DNA of 58,827 nt from SFDP01 sp051891855 (lineage in GTDB: Bacteria; Bacillota; Clostridia; Lachnospirales; Lachnospiraceae): positions 1-58,827 of the forward strand of contig JBJFFP010000021.1 of NCBI GenBank assembly GCA_051891855.1, given 5' to 3'. Position 1 is the stretch's first letter, and every line of letters starts with the position of its first letter. This document shows, piece after piece, positions 33,638-42,283 of the stretch. The notes under the pieces are model-generated. The model was not told the origin of the DNA. It worked only from the letters and a program-made list of their open reading frames with translations, and did not search any database. The position numbers and the translations under genes were made by a program.

Positions 33638-34519
33638 ATGGAAGCAATTAAAACAGCAAATTTAACAAAATATTATGGAAAGGCCAGAGGTATTGTTGAG
33701 CTGAACCTGTCTGTTGAAAAGGGCGAATTTTTTGGCTTTATCGGGCCCAATGGTGCCGGAAAATCCACAACGATTCGTACCCTGTTGGGACTTATTTCAC
33801 CCACCGCCGGCAGTGCACAGATTCTGGGAAAGGATATAATCAGGGATAAGAAAGCAATTTTACATAGCATTGGCTACCTTCCGTCCGAGACAGCATTTTA
33901 TCCCGGTATGAGGGTCAGGGATGTACTGGAATTATCTGCCAATCTGCGAAAGATTGACTGTGGGGAAGAAGCAAAAAGACTCTGTGAACGGCTGCAGCTT
34001 TCCCCATCACGGAAAGTGGATGAGCTATCCTTCGGGAATCGAAAAAAGGTTGCGATCGTCTGTGCTTTACAGAGCAAGCCGGAGCTGCTGATTCTGGATG
34101 AGCCAACAGGAGGACTTGATCCTCTTATGCAGAGAGAGTTTTTTGAAATTATCAGGGAGCTAAACAGGCAGGGGACAACGGTGTTTTTGTCAAGTCACGT
34201 GCTGCCTGAGATTCAAAGGAACTGTACCCGTGCAGCGATTATCAGAGAGGGGAGGATTATTGCCTGCGACAGTGTGGATGCACTATCGAAAACGAATGCA
34301 AAACGTGTTTTTCTGCAGGGCAGCGTGAATTTGGAAGGATTAGAGGGAGTAAGAGACAGAAAAGATGAAGATGGAGGTGTAAGCTTCCTATACAGTGGAA
34401 ATATGGATAGTCTGCTTCGGGCACTTTCCACAGGAAATATTTTGAACCTGACGGTTTCGGAGCCGGATTTGGAAGAAATCTTCTTACACTATTATGAAAA
34501 GGAGGGTGAGGGGAAATGA
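33638..34519 (+). CDS. ABC exporter ATP-binding protein
   Basis: 293 residues from ATG 33638 (AAAGGAGC upstream); an earlier in-frame ATG at 33587 lies in the terminator. Walker A GPNGAGKST near 37-45, degenerate signature ELSFGNRKK near 131-139, Walker B LLILDEPTGGLD near 153-164 and switch His in LSSHVLPE. The C-terminal 80 residues resemble those of YtrB/CcmA-type exporters. It overlaps the permease gene by 4 bases; together they form a two-component exporter of unknown substrate, possibly a peptide or lipid. Confidence 0.88.
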   Translation: MEAIKTANLTKYYGKARGIVELNLSVEKGEFFGFIGPNGAGKSTTIRTLLGLISPTAGSAQILGKDIIRDKKAILHSIGYLPSETAFYPGMRVRDVLELSANLRKIDCGEEAKRLCERLQLSPSRKVDELSFGNRKKVAIVCALQSKPELLILDEPTGGLDPLMQREFFEIIRELNRQGTTVFLSSHVLPEIQRNCTRAAIIREGRIIACDSVDALSKTNAKRVFLQGSVNLEGLEGVRDRKDEDGGVSFLYSGNMDSLLRALSTGNILNLTVSEPDLEEIFLHYYEKEGEGK

Positions 34520-35301
34520 CAATAGTAAAGCATGAGCTTAGACAGGGAAGGCTTTCCTTTTTCGTCTGGACCGCTGCCATCGGCTTTCTGCTGGTAATTT
34601 GTGTTTTTCTATTTCCGGAAATGAAAGATGAGATGGATGGAGTCAATGAGATATTCTCCTCTATGGGTTCCTTTACGGCTGCGTTTGGTATGGACAGACT
34701 TAATTTCGGTACGCTGATTGGATTTTATGCCATTGAGTGCGGTAATGTATTGGGACTTGGGGGAGCCTTCTATGCAGCTTTATGTGCAGTGAATATCCTT
34801 TGCAAGGAAGAAAAAGAAGGGACAGCAGAGTTTCTGCTTACACACCCCGTCAGCAGAAGGCGGCTTATTACGGAAAAACTGATTGCTGTTTTTATGCAAA
34901 TCACAGCAATGAACCTGATTATCTACGCCCTTTCGGTAGGAGCAATGATGGCTATCGGTGAGGATATCCCCTGGAAAGAGTTAAATCTGATTCATTGTGC
35001 ATTCTATCTTCTTCAGCTTGAACTGGCAGGTATCTGTTTCGGCATCTCTGCATGTTTAAGAAAAGGAAGTGCCGGAGTAGGTCTTGGAATTGCTGCGGTC
35101 ATGTATTTTTTGAATTTGATTGCCAATATAGCAGAATCAGCAGAGTTCTTAAAGTACATAACCCCCTTTGGGTATTGCGAGGGCGCAGATATAGTAACGA
35201 ATGGAAGCCTGGACGCAGCCATGGTTGCTCTTGGCATTGGTTTTGGTATTATCGGTATTATTTTAGCTTATTTGAAATACATTAAGAAGGACATATGCTA
35301 A
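34516..35301 (+). CDS. ABC-2-type exporter permease
   Basis: 261 residues with six probable membrane helices (17-37, 80-100, 135-150, 162-182, 190-210 and 235-256). The motif KEEKEGTAEFLLTHPVSRRRLITEKLI near 96-120 (read by its ends) is typical of ABC-2 permeases of this type. The start ATGA overlaps the ATPase stop, so both are translated together. No immunity or toxin gene is adjacent. Confidence 0.85.
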   Translation: MTIVKHELRQGRLSFFVWTAAIGFLLVICVFLFPEMKDEMDGVNEIFSSMGSFTAAFGMDRLNFGTLIGFYAIECGNVLGLGGAFYAALCAVNILCKEEKEGTAEFLLTHPVSRRRLITEKLIAVFMQITAMNLIIYALSVGAMMAIGEDIPWKELNLIHCAFYLLQLELAGICFGISACLRKGSAGVGLGIAAVMYFLNLIANIAESAEFLKYITPFGYCEGADIVTNGSLDAAMVALGIGFGIIGIILAYLKYIKKDIC

Positions 35302-35459
35302 TCACCGTATACAAAGCATCCATGCACTAAGCACAAACCGACTTTCCCGAATATTTTAATAAGAAAACTCTTAAGATTTCCTTAATAGGGTTGTAGAAGA
35401 AAAAAAGGAGTGATATTTTATATAGAGTATATTTTGTCAAAAAAGGTAGGACAAGACAG

Positions 35460-36170
35460 ATGTCTGCAGCTTGTATTGAGAAAATGAAAAAAATTATACA
35501 TAATAGGAAATTCATGGGATTAGTGAAGATGACAGCGGTCTATTACTTGGTTTTCTTTCTTCTGGAGCAGAGGGAGGGGAAGCTGAATATCATTGAGGTT
35601 GCTTTGGATCGCAGGATTCCCTTTTGTGAATACTTTATTATTCCTTATCTTCTGTGGTTTCCTTTTATTGCAGGCTGTGTACTCTGGTTTTGTCTGATGA
35701 AGGGAAAAGAAGAGGAGTATGACAAGCTGATTAAGAGTCTGATTACAGGAATGCTGGTTTTTGTTTTGTGCTCTTTGCTTTATCCTAATGGGCAGCTGCT
35801 TAGGCCTAAGCTGGCCGGAGAGAATATTTTTGAGCTGTTGGTTCTTAGGCTATATGAGATAGATACGAATACCAATATTTTCCCAAGTCTGCATGTGTTC
35901 AATTCCATAGTCTGCTGCATAGCTGTCTGTCGGAATGTAACAGAGAAGAAATACCGGCTTTTACGAAGCCTGACGGTACTGCTGACCGTATCCATAATTT
36001 TATCAACTATGCTGTTAAAGCAGCATAGCATTTTGGATGTGTTGGGGGCAATTTTACTGAATATGCTTTGCTACAGCTGTTTTTATGAACAGGGCTATCT
36101 GAACAATTTGATTGCGGGTATACAGAGAAAAAACCGATTCAAGAATCTGAAAAGACAGCGGGATATGTAG
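35460..36170 (+). CDS. PAP2-family membrane phosphatase
   Basis: 236 residues, about six membrane helices. The phosphatase motifs are FPSLHVFNS near 140-148 (PSGH equivalent, here PSLH) and KQHSILDVLGA near 183-193 (SRxxxxxHxxxD equivalent with His and Asp). The first motif (KxxxxxxRP) fits LRPKLAGE near 108 only partly. It probably dephosphorylates a lipid phosphate at the membrane. The start is uncertain: ATG 35460 or ATG 35484; neither has a strong ribosome site. Convergent with the vWA gene across a shared terminator. Confidence 0.75.
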   Translation: MSAACIEKMKKIIHNRKFMGLVKMTAVYYLVFFLLEQREGKLNIIEVALDRRIPFCEYFIIPYLLWFPFIAGCVLWFCLMKGKEEEYDKLIKSLITGMLVFVLCSLLYPNGQLLRPKLAGENIFELLVLRLYEIDTNTNIFPSLHVFNSIVCCIAVCRNVTEKKYRLLRSLTVLLTVSIILSTMLLKQHSILDVLGAILLNMLCYSCFYEQGYLNNLIAGIQRKNRFKNLKRQRDM

Positions 36171-36203
36171 AAAAGAAGACAGGGAAAGCATTAAGGAAAG
36201 ATT

Positions 36204-36243
36204 AGGGGCATAGGGAGAATTTATTTCTCTCTATGCCCCTTAT
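36204..36243. terminator. Bidirectional terminator
   Basis: AGGGGCATAGGGA (36204-36216) pairs with TCTCTATGCCCCT (36228-36240), with one G-U pair, between convergent genes. T-rich sequence lies on the plus-strand 3' side and A-rich sequence on the other. Confidence 0.75.
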
Positions 36244-36246
36244 TAG

Positions 36247-37686
36247 CTATTTCTTTTTATAGGTGTTTATTTTTATTTTAGAGGGACAGCCGCAGGAGGG
36301 AGAGGGTTGGTTTAAGGCTACGTCTTCACAGCACTCAAAATCGTGATCGATATAATGAGCGATTAAGCGTGCCTGCAGCTTTCTTTTGTTACAGATGCAG
36401 GAGCAGCCGGTGGAAACATCCAAATCCTGAGGAAGAACGAATTTGATACAGCGTACAGTAACATCCTGACAGCTGCTTCTGTGGTGAGCCGGAATGGTTA
36501 AGGTCTTTAAGCCGCGCTTAAATTCATTTCCATATTCGTCTACCTCGTTGAGGATTACCGCTAAGGCAGCACGTTTCCCAGGACAGATGTTTTTTAAAGT
36601 GACATCCAATTGCAGGATACGCCCCAGGGATTCCAGCTCCAAATCACCGGCATCAAATTCAATGGTATCTTCACAGCCTTCAAATTCAATGGATACAATC
36701 TCCGGACATTCTTCACCGATAATATCCGTTCCGCAGTCAATTTCTATGGAGGGATCCGGGAAGGTAACCACATTTCCTTCATGGTCGGAATAAGAGATGG
36801 AGTCATTGACAATGACTTCACCGGTACAGCCGCCTTCATGGGAAACCGTAAAGGTTAAGGAGGCTCCTTCTGTCCCTGTGGTTCCCAGAGAGGATATTTT
36901 CCATTGAACCAGGTTGCTGCTTAGCAAGGTTGCCTGACCTTTAGTGGGGGAAGAGAGAGCAGTAATTTTGAAGCAGGAGGAAATCTGATCCTTAATGACG
37001 ATGTCGGTTGCTCCCGGCTTGGTAATATTTCTGGCCAGATTTTCAAACAACTCCTCCAGTTCGGCATCATCAGGCGTGATGGACAGGAAGGCTGAGTCGG
37101 GATCAGAGGCCCAGTCTTTCAGTGCCTGCTCATCTAAGCCGCCGTTTCCTGATAGGCCGATCACATAGATGCTTACCCCCATAGCCTTTGCCGTGGTTGC
37201 TACCGCATTAGCATCACCGCCCGCTGTGGTTACTCCGTCGGTAAACATCACCATGATCTTGGCGTTGGAGGAGGTCATATCAAAAAGCTCCAAGGCCTTG
37301 GTAAAAGCATCCTCATGGTTGGTAGAGCTGCCGGCAGCAAGACTGTTAACGGCGGCTTTCAAATCGGCCACAGAGGTAGTAAGCGGCGTGTTTTTGGTTG
37401 CAGTGTTGGCAAAGCTCATGATACCGATATGGCTGCCGCCTCCGATTTCTCCATCCTGGCTGCTGTCTGTGGCTTCATCAATAATGTCAATGAATTTTTT
37501 AGCTCCGCTTTTCAAGTTGGCAAGAGGACTTCCCGCCATACTGCCGGAACGATCCAGAATCAGAACGATATCCGTCGGATTGGAAGTGATATCCGGCTGT
37601 GCAGCCAGAGACAGAGTAACCTGAAAGGAGTCACCGCAGTTGATTTTGTCCTGACTGAGTTCTTTGTTTGCATTTATAATACCCAT
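36247..37686 (-). CDS. von Willebrand factor A domain protein with Cys-rich tail
   Basis: 479 residues from ATG 37686, chosen because AAGAGG lies 7 bases upstream; the frame extends to 37713. The vWA domain (about 35-225) has an intact MIDAS: DRSGSMAGSP, a Thr in the STNHEDA loop and FTDGVT. It is followed by a beta-rich middle and a C-terminal repeat-like region with LQLDVTLKNICPGKR, VRCIKFVLPQDLDVS and a dozen cysteines (CSCICNKR, CCEDV, CGCPSK). There is no signal peptide or membrane helix. I recall similar Cys-rich vWA proteins in spore-forming Clostridia, so a spore-surface or envelope assembly role is possible but unproven. Confidence 0.8.
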   Translation of the reverse strand: MGIINANKELSQDKINCGDSFQVTLSLAAQPDITSNPTDIVLILDRSGSMAGSPLANLKSGAKKFIDIIDEATDSSQDGEIGGGSHIGIMSFANTATKNTPLTTSVADLKAAVNSLAAGSSTNHEDAFTKALELFDMTSSNAKIMVMFTDGVTTAGGDANAVATTAKAMGVSIYVIGLSGNGGLDEQALKDWASDPDSAFLSITPDDAELEELFENLARNITKPGATDIVIKDQISSCFKITALSSPTKGQATLLSSNLVQWKISSLGTTGTEGASLTFTVSHEGGCTGEVIVNDSISYSDHEGNVVTFPDPSIEIDCGTDIIGEECPEIVSIEFEGCEDTIEFDAGDLELESLGRILQLDVTLKNICPGKRAALAVILNEVDEYGNEFKRGLKTLTIPAHHRSSCQDVTVRCIKFVLPQDLDVSTGCSCICNKRKLQARLIAHYIDHDFECCEDVALNQPSPSCGCPSKIKINTYKKK

Positions 37687-37728
37687 AAAATACCTCTTTT
37701 TCTGCAGCTTCATGCGGCAATTTTTTTA

Positions 37729-37742
37729 AGACATGCATGTCT
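37729..37742. promoter_or_regulatory. 14-bp palindrome upstream of the vWA gene
   Basis: AGACATGCATGTCT is a perfect palindrome 43 bases upstream of the vWA start, likely in its leader or promoter. A GGATG-TCGAAAG-CATCC hairpin lies next to it (about 37751-37767). Confidence 0.45.
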
Positions 37743-37813
37743 GTCTAGGGATGCTTTCGACATCCTTCTACAGAATATGCAAAGGTATTTGCCTTTGCTA
37801 CAAAAGCTTTCTC

Positions 37814-37876
37814 TTGACATTATTGGTTTAAATGATATAATAATTTAAAATCAAACAGTTTAAAATAAAACTGTTT
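37814..37876 (+). promoter_or_regulatory. MarR-ftsH promoter and operator
   Basis: TTGACA 37814-37819 and TATAAT 37836-37841 are 16 bp apart. Just downstream, AAACAGTTT (37853-37861) and AAACTGTTT (37868-37876) form a perfect 9-bp inverted repeat with a 6-bp gap, a MarR-type operator placed at and after the transcription start. Confidence 0.8.
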
Positions 37877-37907
37877 AATCCTGCATGGAGAATGGAGATG
37901 AGAAATC

Positions 37908-38381
37908 ATGGAGGCAGTTCAGGTATCCGGTATTGAGGGTCAGATTGAAGTCATCCTACGGGGAGGACAGTTTAAGCAGCTGACAGAGCTCTATTTTACC
38001 CATATTAAGGAAGAATATGGATTGAAGAGAATCGAGCTTGAAATTCTTTACTATCTTTCTCGGGGAGAGAAGGACAACACAGCCATTGATGTCTGCCGTG
38101 CTTTAAGAGCCAATAAGGGTCATGTTTCCCAGGCGATGGATAATTTGAGAAAACGGGGACTGCTGGAGCCGGTTCAGGATACGGTGGACAGGCGCTATTT
38201 TCATTTTATTCTGATGGAGCCTGCCTATGAGATTATTGAGCAGCTGGCAGAAGAATTTTGCCGCATGAACACAGCCTTATTCCAGGGCTTTAGCCGGGAG
38301 GAGATGGAACAATTTAAAAATCTGGCTTCCCGGGTAGGGGAGAATATGGAGAAGATTATACGAGGACTGGAGGATAAGTGA
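37908..38381 (+). CDS. MarR-family repressor
   Basis: 157 residues with a central winged helix-turn-helix (ELEILYYLSRGEKDNTAIDVCRALRANKGHVSQAMDNL read by its ends, about 44-80; wing at VQDTVDRRYFHF near 90-102) and flanking dimer helices. It lies 31 bases after a perfect inverted-repeat operator and its stop overlaps the ftsH start, so it should repress itself and ftsH until a ligand or stress releases it. No drug-efflux gene is adjacent. Confidence 0.88.
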   Translation: MEAVQVSGIEGQIEVILRGGQFKQLTELYFTHIKEEYGLKRIELEILYYLSRGEKDNTAIDVCRALRANKGHVSQAMDNLRKRGLLEPVQDTVDRRYFHFILMEPAYEIIEQLAEEFCRMNTALFQGFSREEMEQFKNLASRVGENMEKIIRGLEDK

Positions 38382-40192
38382 TGAACGAAGTAAAAAACCC
38401 AAAAAAACCGCTGATTTATTATTATGTAATTGCTATACTTGTTGTATATTTATTTAATGCACTTCTTATGCCTCAAATCGCTAAGCAGGCCATTAAAGAG
38501 GTGGATTATGGTACCTTTATGGAGATGACCTATAACGGGGAGATTGGCCAGGTACAGATTCAGGATAATCAGATTCTGTTTACGGATAAGGAAGAGACGG
38601 CTGTCTACAAGACTGCACCGGTACAGGATGCCGATTTAACCAATCGTCTTTATGAAAACGGAGCAGAGTTTTCCGGTGAAATCGTAGAGGAAGCCTCACC
38701 GCTGGTAAGCTTCTTCGTGGGATGGATTCTGCCTATACTGATTTTTATCGGAATCGGGCAGCTGCTTTCCCGCCAGATGATGAAGAAAATGGGCGGAAGC
38801 AATTCCATGATGTTCGGGATGGGAAACAGCAAGGCAAAGGTTTATGTGAAATCCTCAGAGGGTATTCATTTTTCCGATGTAGCCGGCGAGGATGAGGCCA
38901 AGGAAAACCTGACAGAGATCGTTGACTATCTGAATAATCCGAATAAGTATAAGGAAATTGGTGCCTCCATGCCCAAGGGTATTTTATTGGTGGGTCCTCC
39001 CGGTACCGGTAAGACTATGCTAGCCAAGGCAGTAGCCGGTGAAGCTAATGTCCCCTTCTTTTCCATGTCCGGTTCGGAATTTGTAGAAATGTTTGTGGGT
39101 ATGGGTGCTTCCAAGGTCAGGGATCTGTTTAAGCAGGCTAAGGAGAAGGCACCCTGCATCGTCTTTATTGACGAGATTGATGCTATCGGTAAGAAACGTG
39201 ACGGACAGCTGGGAGGTAATGATGAGCGTGAGCAGACCTTGAATCAGCTGCTGACAGAAATGGATGGATTTGAGGGAAATAACGGAGTCATTATTCTGGC
39301 AGCTACAAACCGCCCGGAATCCCTGGATCCGGCTTTGCTAAGACCGGGACGTTTCGACCGTCGTGTCCCTGTGGAGCTTCCTGACTTGAAGGGACGGGAG
39401 GAGATTCTAAAGGTACATGCAAAAAAAATCAAGCTGGCCGAGGATGTGGATTTTGAAAAAATCGCCAGAATGGCCTCCGGCGCGTCTGGTGCAGAGCTTG
39501 CCAATATTGTCAATGAGGCAGCTTTGAGGGCGGTAAGAGACGGTCGTTCTTTTGCTAACCAGGCGGATTTGGAAGAGAGTATTGAGGTAGTTATTGCCGG
39601 TTACCAGAAGAAAAATGCAATTTTGACAGATAAAGAAAAGAGAATTGTAGCCTATCATGAAATTGGTCATGCGCTTGTAGCAGCAAAACAGACCGATTCT
39701 GCCCCTGTCCAGAAGATTACCATTGTGCCAAGAACCTCCGGTGCATTGGGGTATACCATGCAGGTGGATGAAGGCAACCACTATTTAATGAGTAAGGAAG
39801 AAATTGAAAATAAGATTGCAACGTATACCGGTGGACGGGCTGCGGAGGAAATCGCCTTTGGCTCCGTAACCACGGGGGCTTCCAATGATATTGAGCAGGC
39901 AACCAAGCTGGCGCGTGCCATGATTACCCGCTACGGAATGAGCAAGGATTTTGATATGGTTGCCATGGAAACGGTGAGCAATCAGTATCTGGGAGGAGAT
40001 ACTTCTTTGACCTGCTCCATAGAAACCCAGAGCAGAATTGATGAAGAGGTGGTTGAGCTGGTGAAAAAGCAGCATGAAAAGGCAGGACAGATTCTTCTGG
40101 ACAACCGGGAAAAGCTGGACGAGCTGGCTCAGTTCCTTTACCAGAAGGAAACCATCACCGGTGAAGAGTTTATGGAGATTCTAAACCGTTAG
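38381..40192 (+). CDS. ftsH: ATP-dependent membrane zinc protease
   Basis: 604 residues from ATG 38381 (GGAGG 8 bases upstream). Two N-terminal membrane helices (about 12-30 and 112-130) flank a small external domain. The AAA core has Walker A GPPGTGKT near 205, Walker B CIVFIDEIDAIG near 265, SRH region with RPGRFDRRV near 325; the zinc site is HEIGH near 428 with a downstream Asp. It degrades membrane and regulatory proteins. Chromosomal ftsH usually lies near tilS-hpt; here it is coupled to a MarR repressor, so it may be a second, inducible copy. Confidence 0.93.
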   Translation: MNEVKNPKKPLIYYYVIAILVVYLFNALLMPQIAKQAIKEVDYGTFMEMTYNGEIGQVQIQDNQILFTDKEETAVYKTAPVQDADLTNRLYENGAEFSGEIVEEASPLVSFFVGWILPILIFIGIGQLLSRQMMKKMGGSNSMMFGMGNSKAKVYVKSSEGIHFSDVAGEDEAKENLTEIVDYLNNPNKYKEIGASMPKGILLVGPPGTGKTMLAKAVAGEANVPFFSMSGSEFVEMFVGMGASKVRDLFKQAKEKAPCIVFIDEIDAIGKKRDGQLGGNDEREQTLNQLLTEMDGFEGNNGVIILAATNRPESLDPALLRPGRFDRRVPVELPDLKGREEILKVHAKKIKLAEDVDFEKIARMASGASGAELANIVNEAALRAVRDGRSFANQADLEESIEVVIAGYQKKNAILTDKEKRIVAYHEIGHALVAAKQTDSAPVQKITIVPRTSGALGYTMQVDEGNHYLMSKEEIENKIATYTGGRAAEEIAFGSVTTGASNDIEQATKLARAMITRYGMSKDFDMVAMETVSNQYLGGDTSLTCSIETQSRIDEEVVELVKKQHEKAGQILLDNREKLDELAQFLYQKETITGEEFMEILNR

Positions 40193-41242
40193 TAAGGAAG
40201 CGGCAATTTCTACTGCCAATGGAGTAACGGCGGGGTTTTTTTCCAGAAAGGCAATGTCCTCTGCACGGGCATAGCCGTTAAGCTTGTTGGAAACAGCAGT
40301 GTTCAGAATGGAAAAAAACTCTGTCAAGCTTCGATAGTCCCGAAAAATATCCAGAATACAGCTGCCGTAGGCCTCGTCTTCAAACTCACAGGTAGAAATA
40401 ATCTGCATACACAGGCGTAATTCGCCATTGATATCCGAAGCCTCCATTAAAATATCGGGACGCTTTTTGTAGTGGGCCATAAAGCAGGCCTTAGCTCCCT
40501 GATAGTCTCTTTTTTCCAAAAGCAAAGCCAGCTGTTCTTTCAGCATACGGGTCTCATATTTTTCTCCTACCATTCCTACCTTACATTCATAAGCTTTCAA
40601 CCGGTTACAGCGAATCCAAACGGTCTGCAGAAACTCTGCAAGGAAGCCGAAAAGTCGTTTTTGATAATTATCATAGCCGGTAAAGTCCACTTCCTTTTGC
40701 ACCGCAAAAAGAATGGAGAAGAGCCATTCACAGTATTGGTCATACAGCTTCCTGGAAGTGATAAAAATGTTGCCGAAGTAGGTATTGGGACCATGAATCA
40801 GCTGCTGAAAGGTATCCAGGTATTGGGGATAAAGCTGCTCTATGGCCTTCTGGGTAAGAAGAAGGTCCTTTTCGTGATGATTGACGCAAAAGCCCTGATA
40901 ATAGGGACCGGGAAGAGTCAGTAACTTTGTGGTAAGGATGTCATACTGCTGCAGAAGGGAGGTTAACTCCTTTTCGGTAAACAGCTCCTCTTTCTCATTG
41001 ATCAGATAGCGGCGATAGTGGCAAATACCGATAAAATCAGTATTCGCATAGTTTTTCCATAGCCAGTACATTCCCGTAAGCTCACAAAAGTAGGGATTCA
41101 GTTTAGAAATGGAATCTCCCGTATCATCCCCTAAATAGCCAAAGTCATTTGCTGCTGCACGTCCCACATGAAGGGGGACATACATGGGATCCTTCGGCGG
41201 GATGAAGGGCTTATGAGTAATGGTAAAAATTTTAATGGACAT
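40181..41242 (-). CDS. DUF4422 glycosyltransferase-like protein
   Basis: 353 residues. The N-terminal 230 residues match DUF4422: THKPFIPP start, YVPLHVGRAA, LGDDTGDSISKLNPYFCELTGMYWLWKN (by its parts), FIGICHYRRYL and later FGNIFITSRKLYDQYCEWLF. DUF4422 occurs in capsule and surface-glycan loci and is thought to be a glycosyltransferase. A C-terminal helical region (about 240-353) is added. Its stop overlaps the convergent ftsH end by 12 bases. It lies downstream of the flagellin gene on the same strand, behind a terminator, with its own AGGAGG site. Confidence 0.8.
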   Translation of the reverse strand: MSIKIFTITHKPFIPPKDPMYVPLHVGRAAANDFGYLGDDTGDSISKLNPYFCELTGMYWLWKNYANTDFIGICHYRRYLINEKEELFTEKELTSLLQQYDILTTKLLTLPGPYYQGFCVNHHEKDLLLTQKAIEQLYPQYLDTFQQLIHGPNTYFGNIFITSRKLYDQYCEWLFSILFAVQKEVDFTGYDNYQKRLFGFLAEFLQTVWIRCNRLKAYECKVGMVGEKYETRMLKEQLALLLEKRDYQGAKACFMAHYKKRPDILMEASDINGELRLCMQIISTCEFEDEAYGSCILDIFRDYRSLTEFFSILNTAVSNKLNGYARAEDIAFLEKNPAVTPLAVEIAASLLTV

Positions 41243-41299
41243 GGGAAATCCTCCTAATCAATGGCAGTGGTGTAATCTGCTAACAGCATAATGGGAAAT

Positions 41300-41335
41300 A
41301 AAAGACCGAAGACAGGAATATCTTCGGCCTTTTAT
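41300..41335 (-). terminator. Terminator after flagellin
   Basis: On the minus strand GGCCGAAGA pairs with TCTTCGGTC (41321-41329 with 41304-41312, one G-U) and is followed by TTTTATTT. Confidence 0.75.
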
Positions 41336-41347
41336 GTAATGATGCTT

Positions 41348-42094
41348 TTAGAATAATCTCATAAAACCAGCATTGGAATTCATCTGCTCCTTCATCATAT
41401 AAAACTTATACTGCTGAAGAGCATTATCTCGACTCTTGTTCACAGACTCCTTAGCATAGTCGGTATCTCTGATGCGGCTGTTGGCTGCAGTCAGATTGTA
41501 GTTGGAATAGTCGTTATAAGCAATGGTACTGCTCAGACGATTGTACTGAGCACCCATATTACTTCTGGCACCGCTGATGGTATCCATGGCTTTTTTGATG
41601 GAATCCAGATCAAAGTCTTTGGTTACATCAAAATCGGCAATTCCCAGAGATTCCAACGTGGAATTTACCAGACCGATTTTCAGACCGCCGCCCTGAGGGT
41701 TAGTAGCCAGCTCAATATCTGCCATACTTCCGTCCAGAAGCTTAACGGTATTGAAATTCGTATTCTTGGCAACGTTTTGAATCTCTTCCTTCAAACCGTC
41801 AATTTCCATCTGAATAGACTTTCTCTCTGAGTCGCCGTATAAGCCGTTGGAAGCCCGAAGTCCCAATTCATAGATTCGCTGAAGGGAGCCCTGAATACCG
41901 GAAAGAGCACCGTCAGCTACATTAATCAGACTCTGTCCATCTTTGGCATTAGAGGAGCCAACCTCGAAGCCGGTGCTGTTCTTTTTCAGCTTCTCACTAA
42001 TGGCCAGGCCGGAGGCGTCGTCAGCGGCACGATTAATCCGATAACCACTGGAAAGAGGCTCGTAGCTGCGACTGGATTGAATTGATATGTTCAT
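41348..42094 (-). CDS. Short atypical flagellin
   Basis: 248 residues. The conserved D0/D1 N-terminal signature is plain: LSSGYRINRAADDASGLAISEKL at residues about 15-37, then SNAKDGQSLINVADGALSGIQ and ISGARSNMGAQYNRL, SRIRDTDYAKESVN in the C-terminal half. Two ends are unusual. The usual first 20 or so D0 residues before LSSGYRIN are shortened to MNISIQSSRSYEP, and the usual Gln/Pro/Leu-rich C-terminus is replaced by YKFYMMKEQMNSNAGFMRLF. There is almost no variable D2/D3 domain. No other flagellar gene is in the window. AGGAGG lies 7 bases upstream of the ATG. It could be a minor filament protein or a repurposed secreted flagellin. Confidence 0.85.
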   Translation of the reverse strand: MNISIQSSRSYEPLSSGYRINRAADDASGLAISEKLKKNSTGFEVGSSNAKDGQSLINVADGALSGIQGSLQRIYELGLRASNGLYGDSERKSIQMEIDGLKEEIQNVAKNTNFNTVKLLDGSMADIELATNPQGGGLKIGLVNSTLESLGIADFDVTKDFDLDSIKKAMDTISGARSNMGAQYNRLSSTIAYNDYSNYNLTAANSRIRDTDYAKESVNKSRDNALQQYKFYMMKEQMNSNAGFMRLF

Positions 42095-42161
42095 GGTACA
42101 CCTCCTTTCTTCTTTGGTGTGGGGTTTATTGCTGTATAATTAAAGACATATCTGTATATGT

Positions 42162-42190
42162 ATTCTACAATACTTTCCATAATTTGTCAA
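42162..42190 (-). promoter_or_regulatory. Sigma-A-type promoter of the flagellin gene
   Basis: On the minus strand TTGACA (42190-42185) and TAGAAT (42167-42162) are 17 bp apart. No sigma-28-type TAAA...GCCGATAA element is seen in the 200 bases upstream of the gene. Confidence 0.65.
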
Positions 42191-42283
42191 AGATAAAGGT
42201 TTGCTTAAATGCGTAAATTCATTGATAATTTTCCCATTTTGGGATAGGCTAAGAATATGAGTCGGTAAAAGGAGGAATTACAC

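Noticed and set aside
37743..37800. Sigma-K-type promoter before the vWA gene
   Set aside because: A CATATTCT resembles the -10 box on the minus strand, but no AC-type -35 element is at the required distance.
13343..42094. Flagellinolysin-type link between the HExxH peptidase and the flagellin
   Set aside because: The peptidase has no flagellin D0/D1 domains and the flagellin has no peptidase motif; the genes are far apart.
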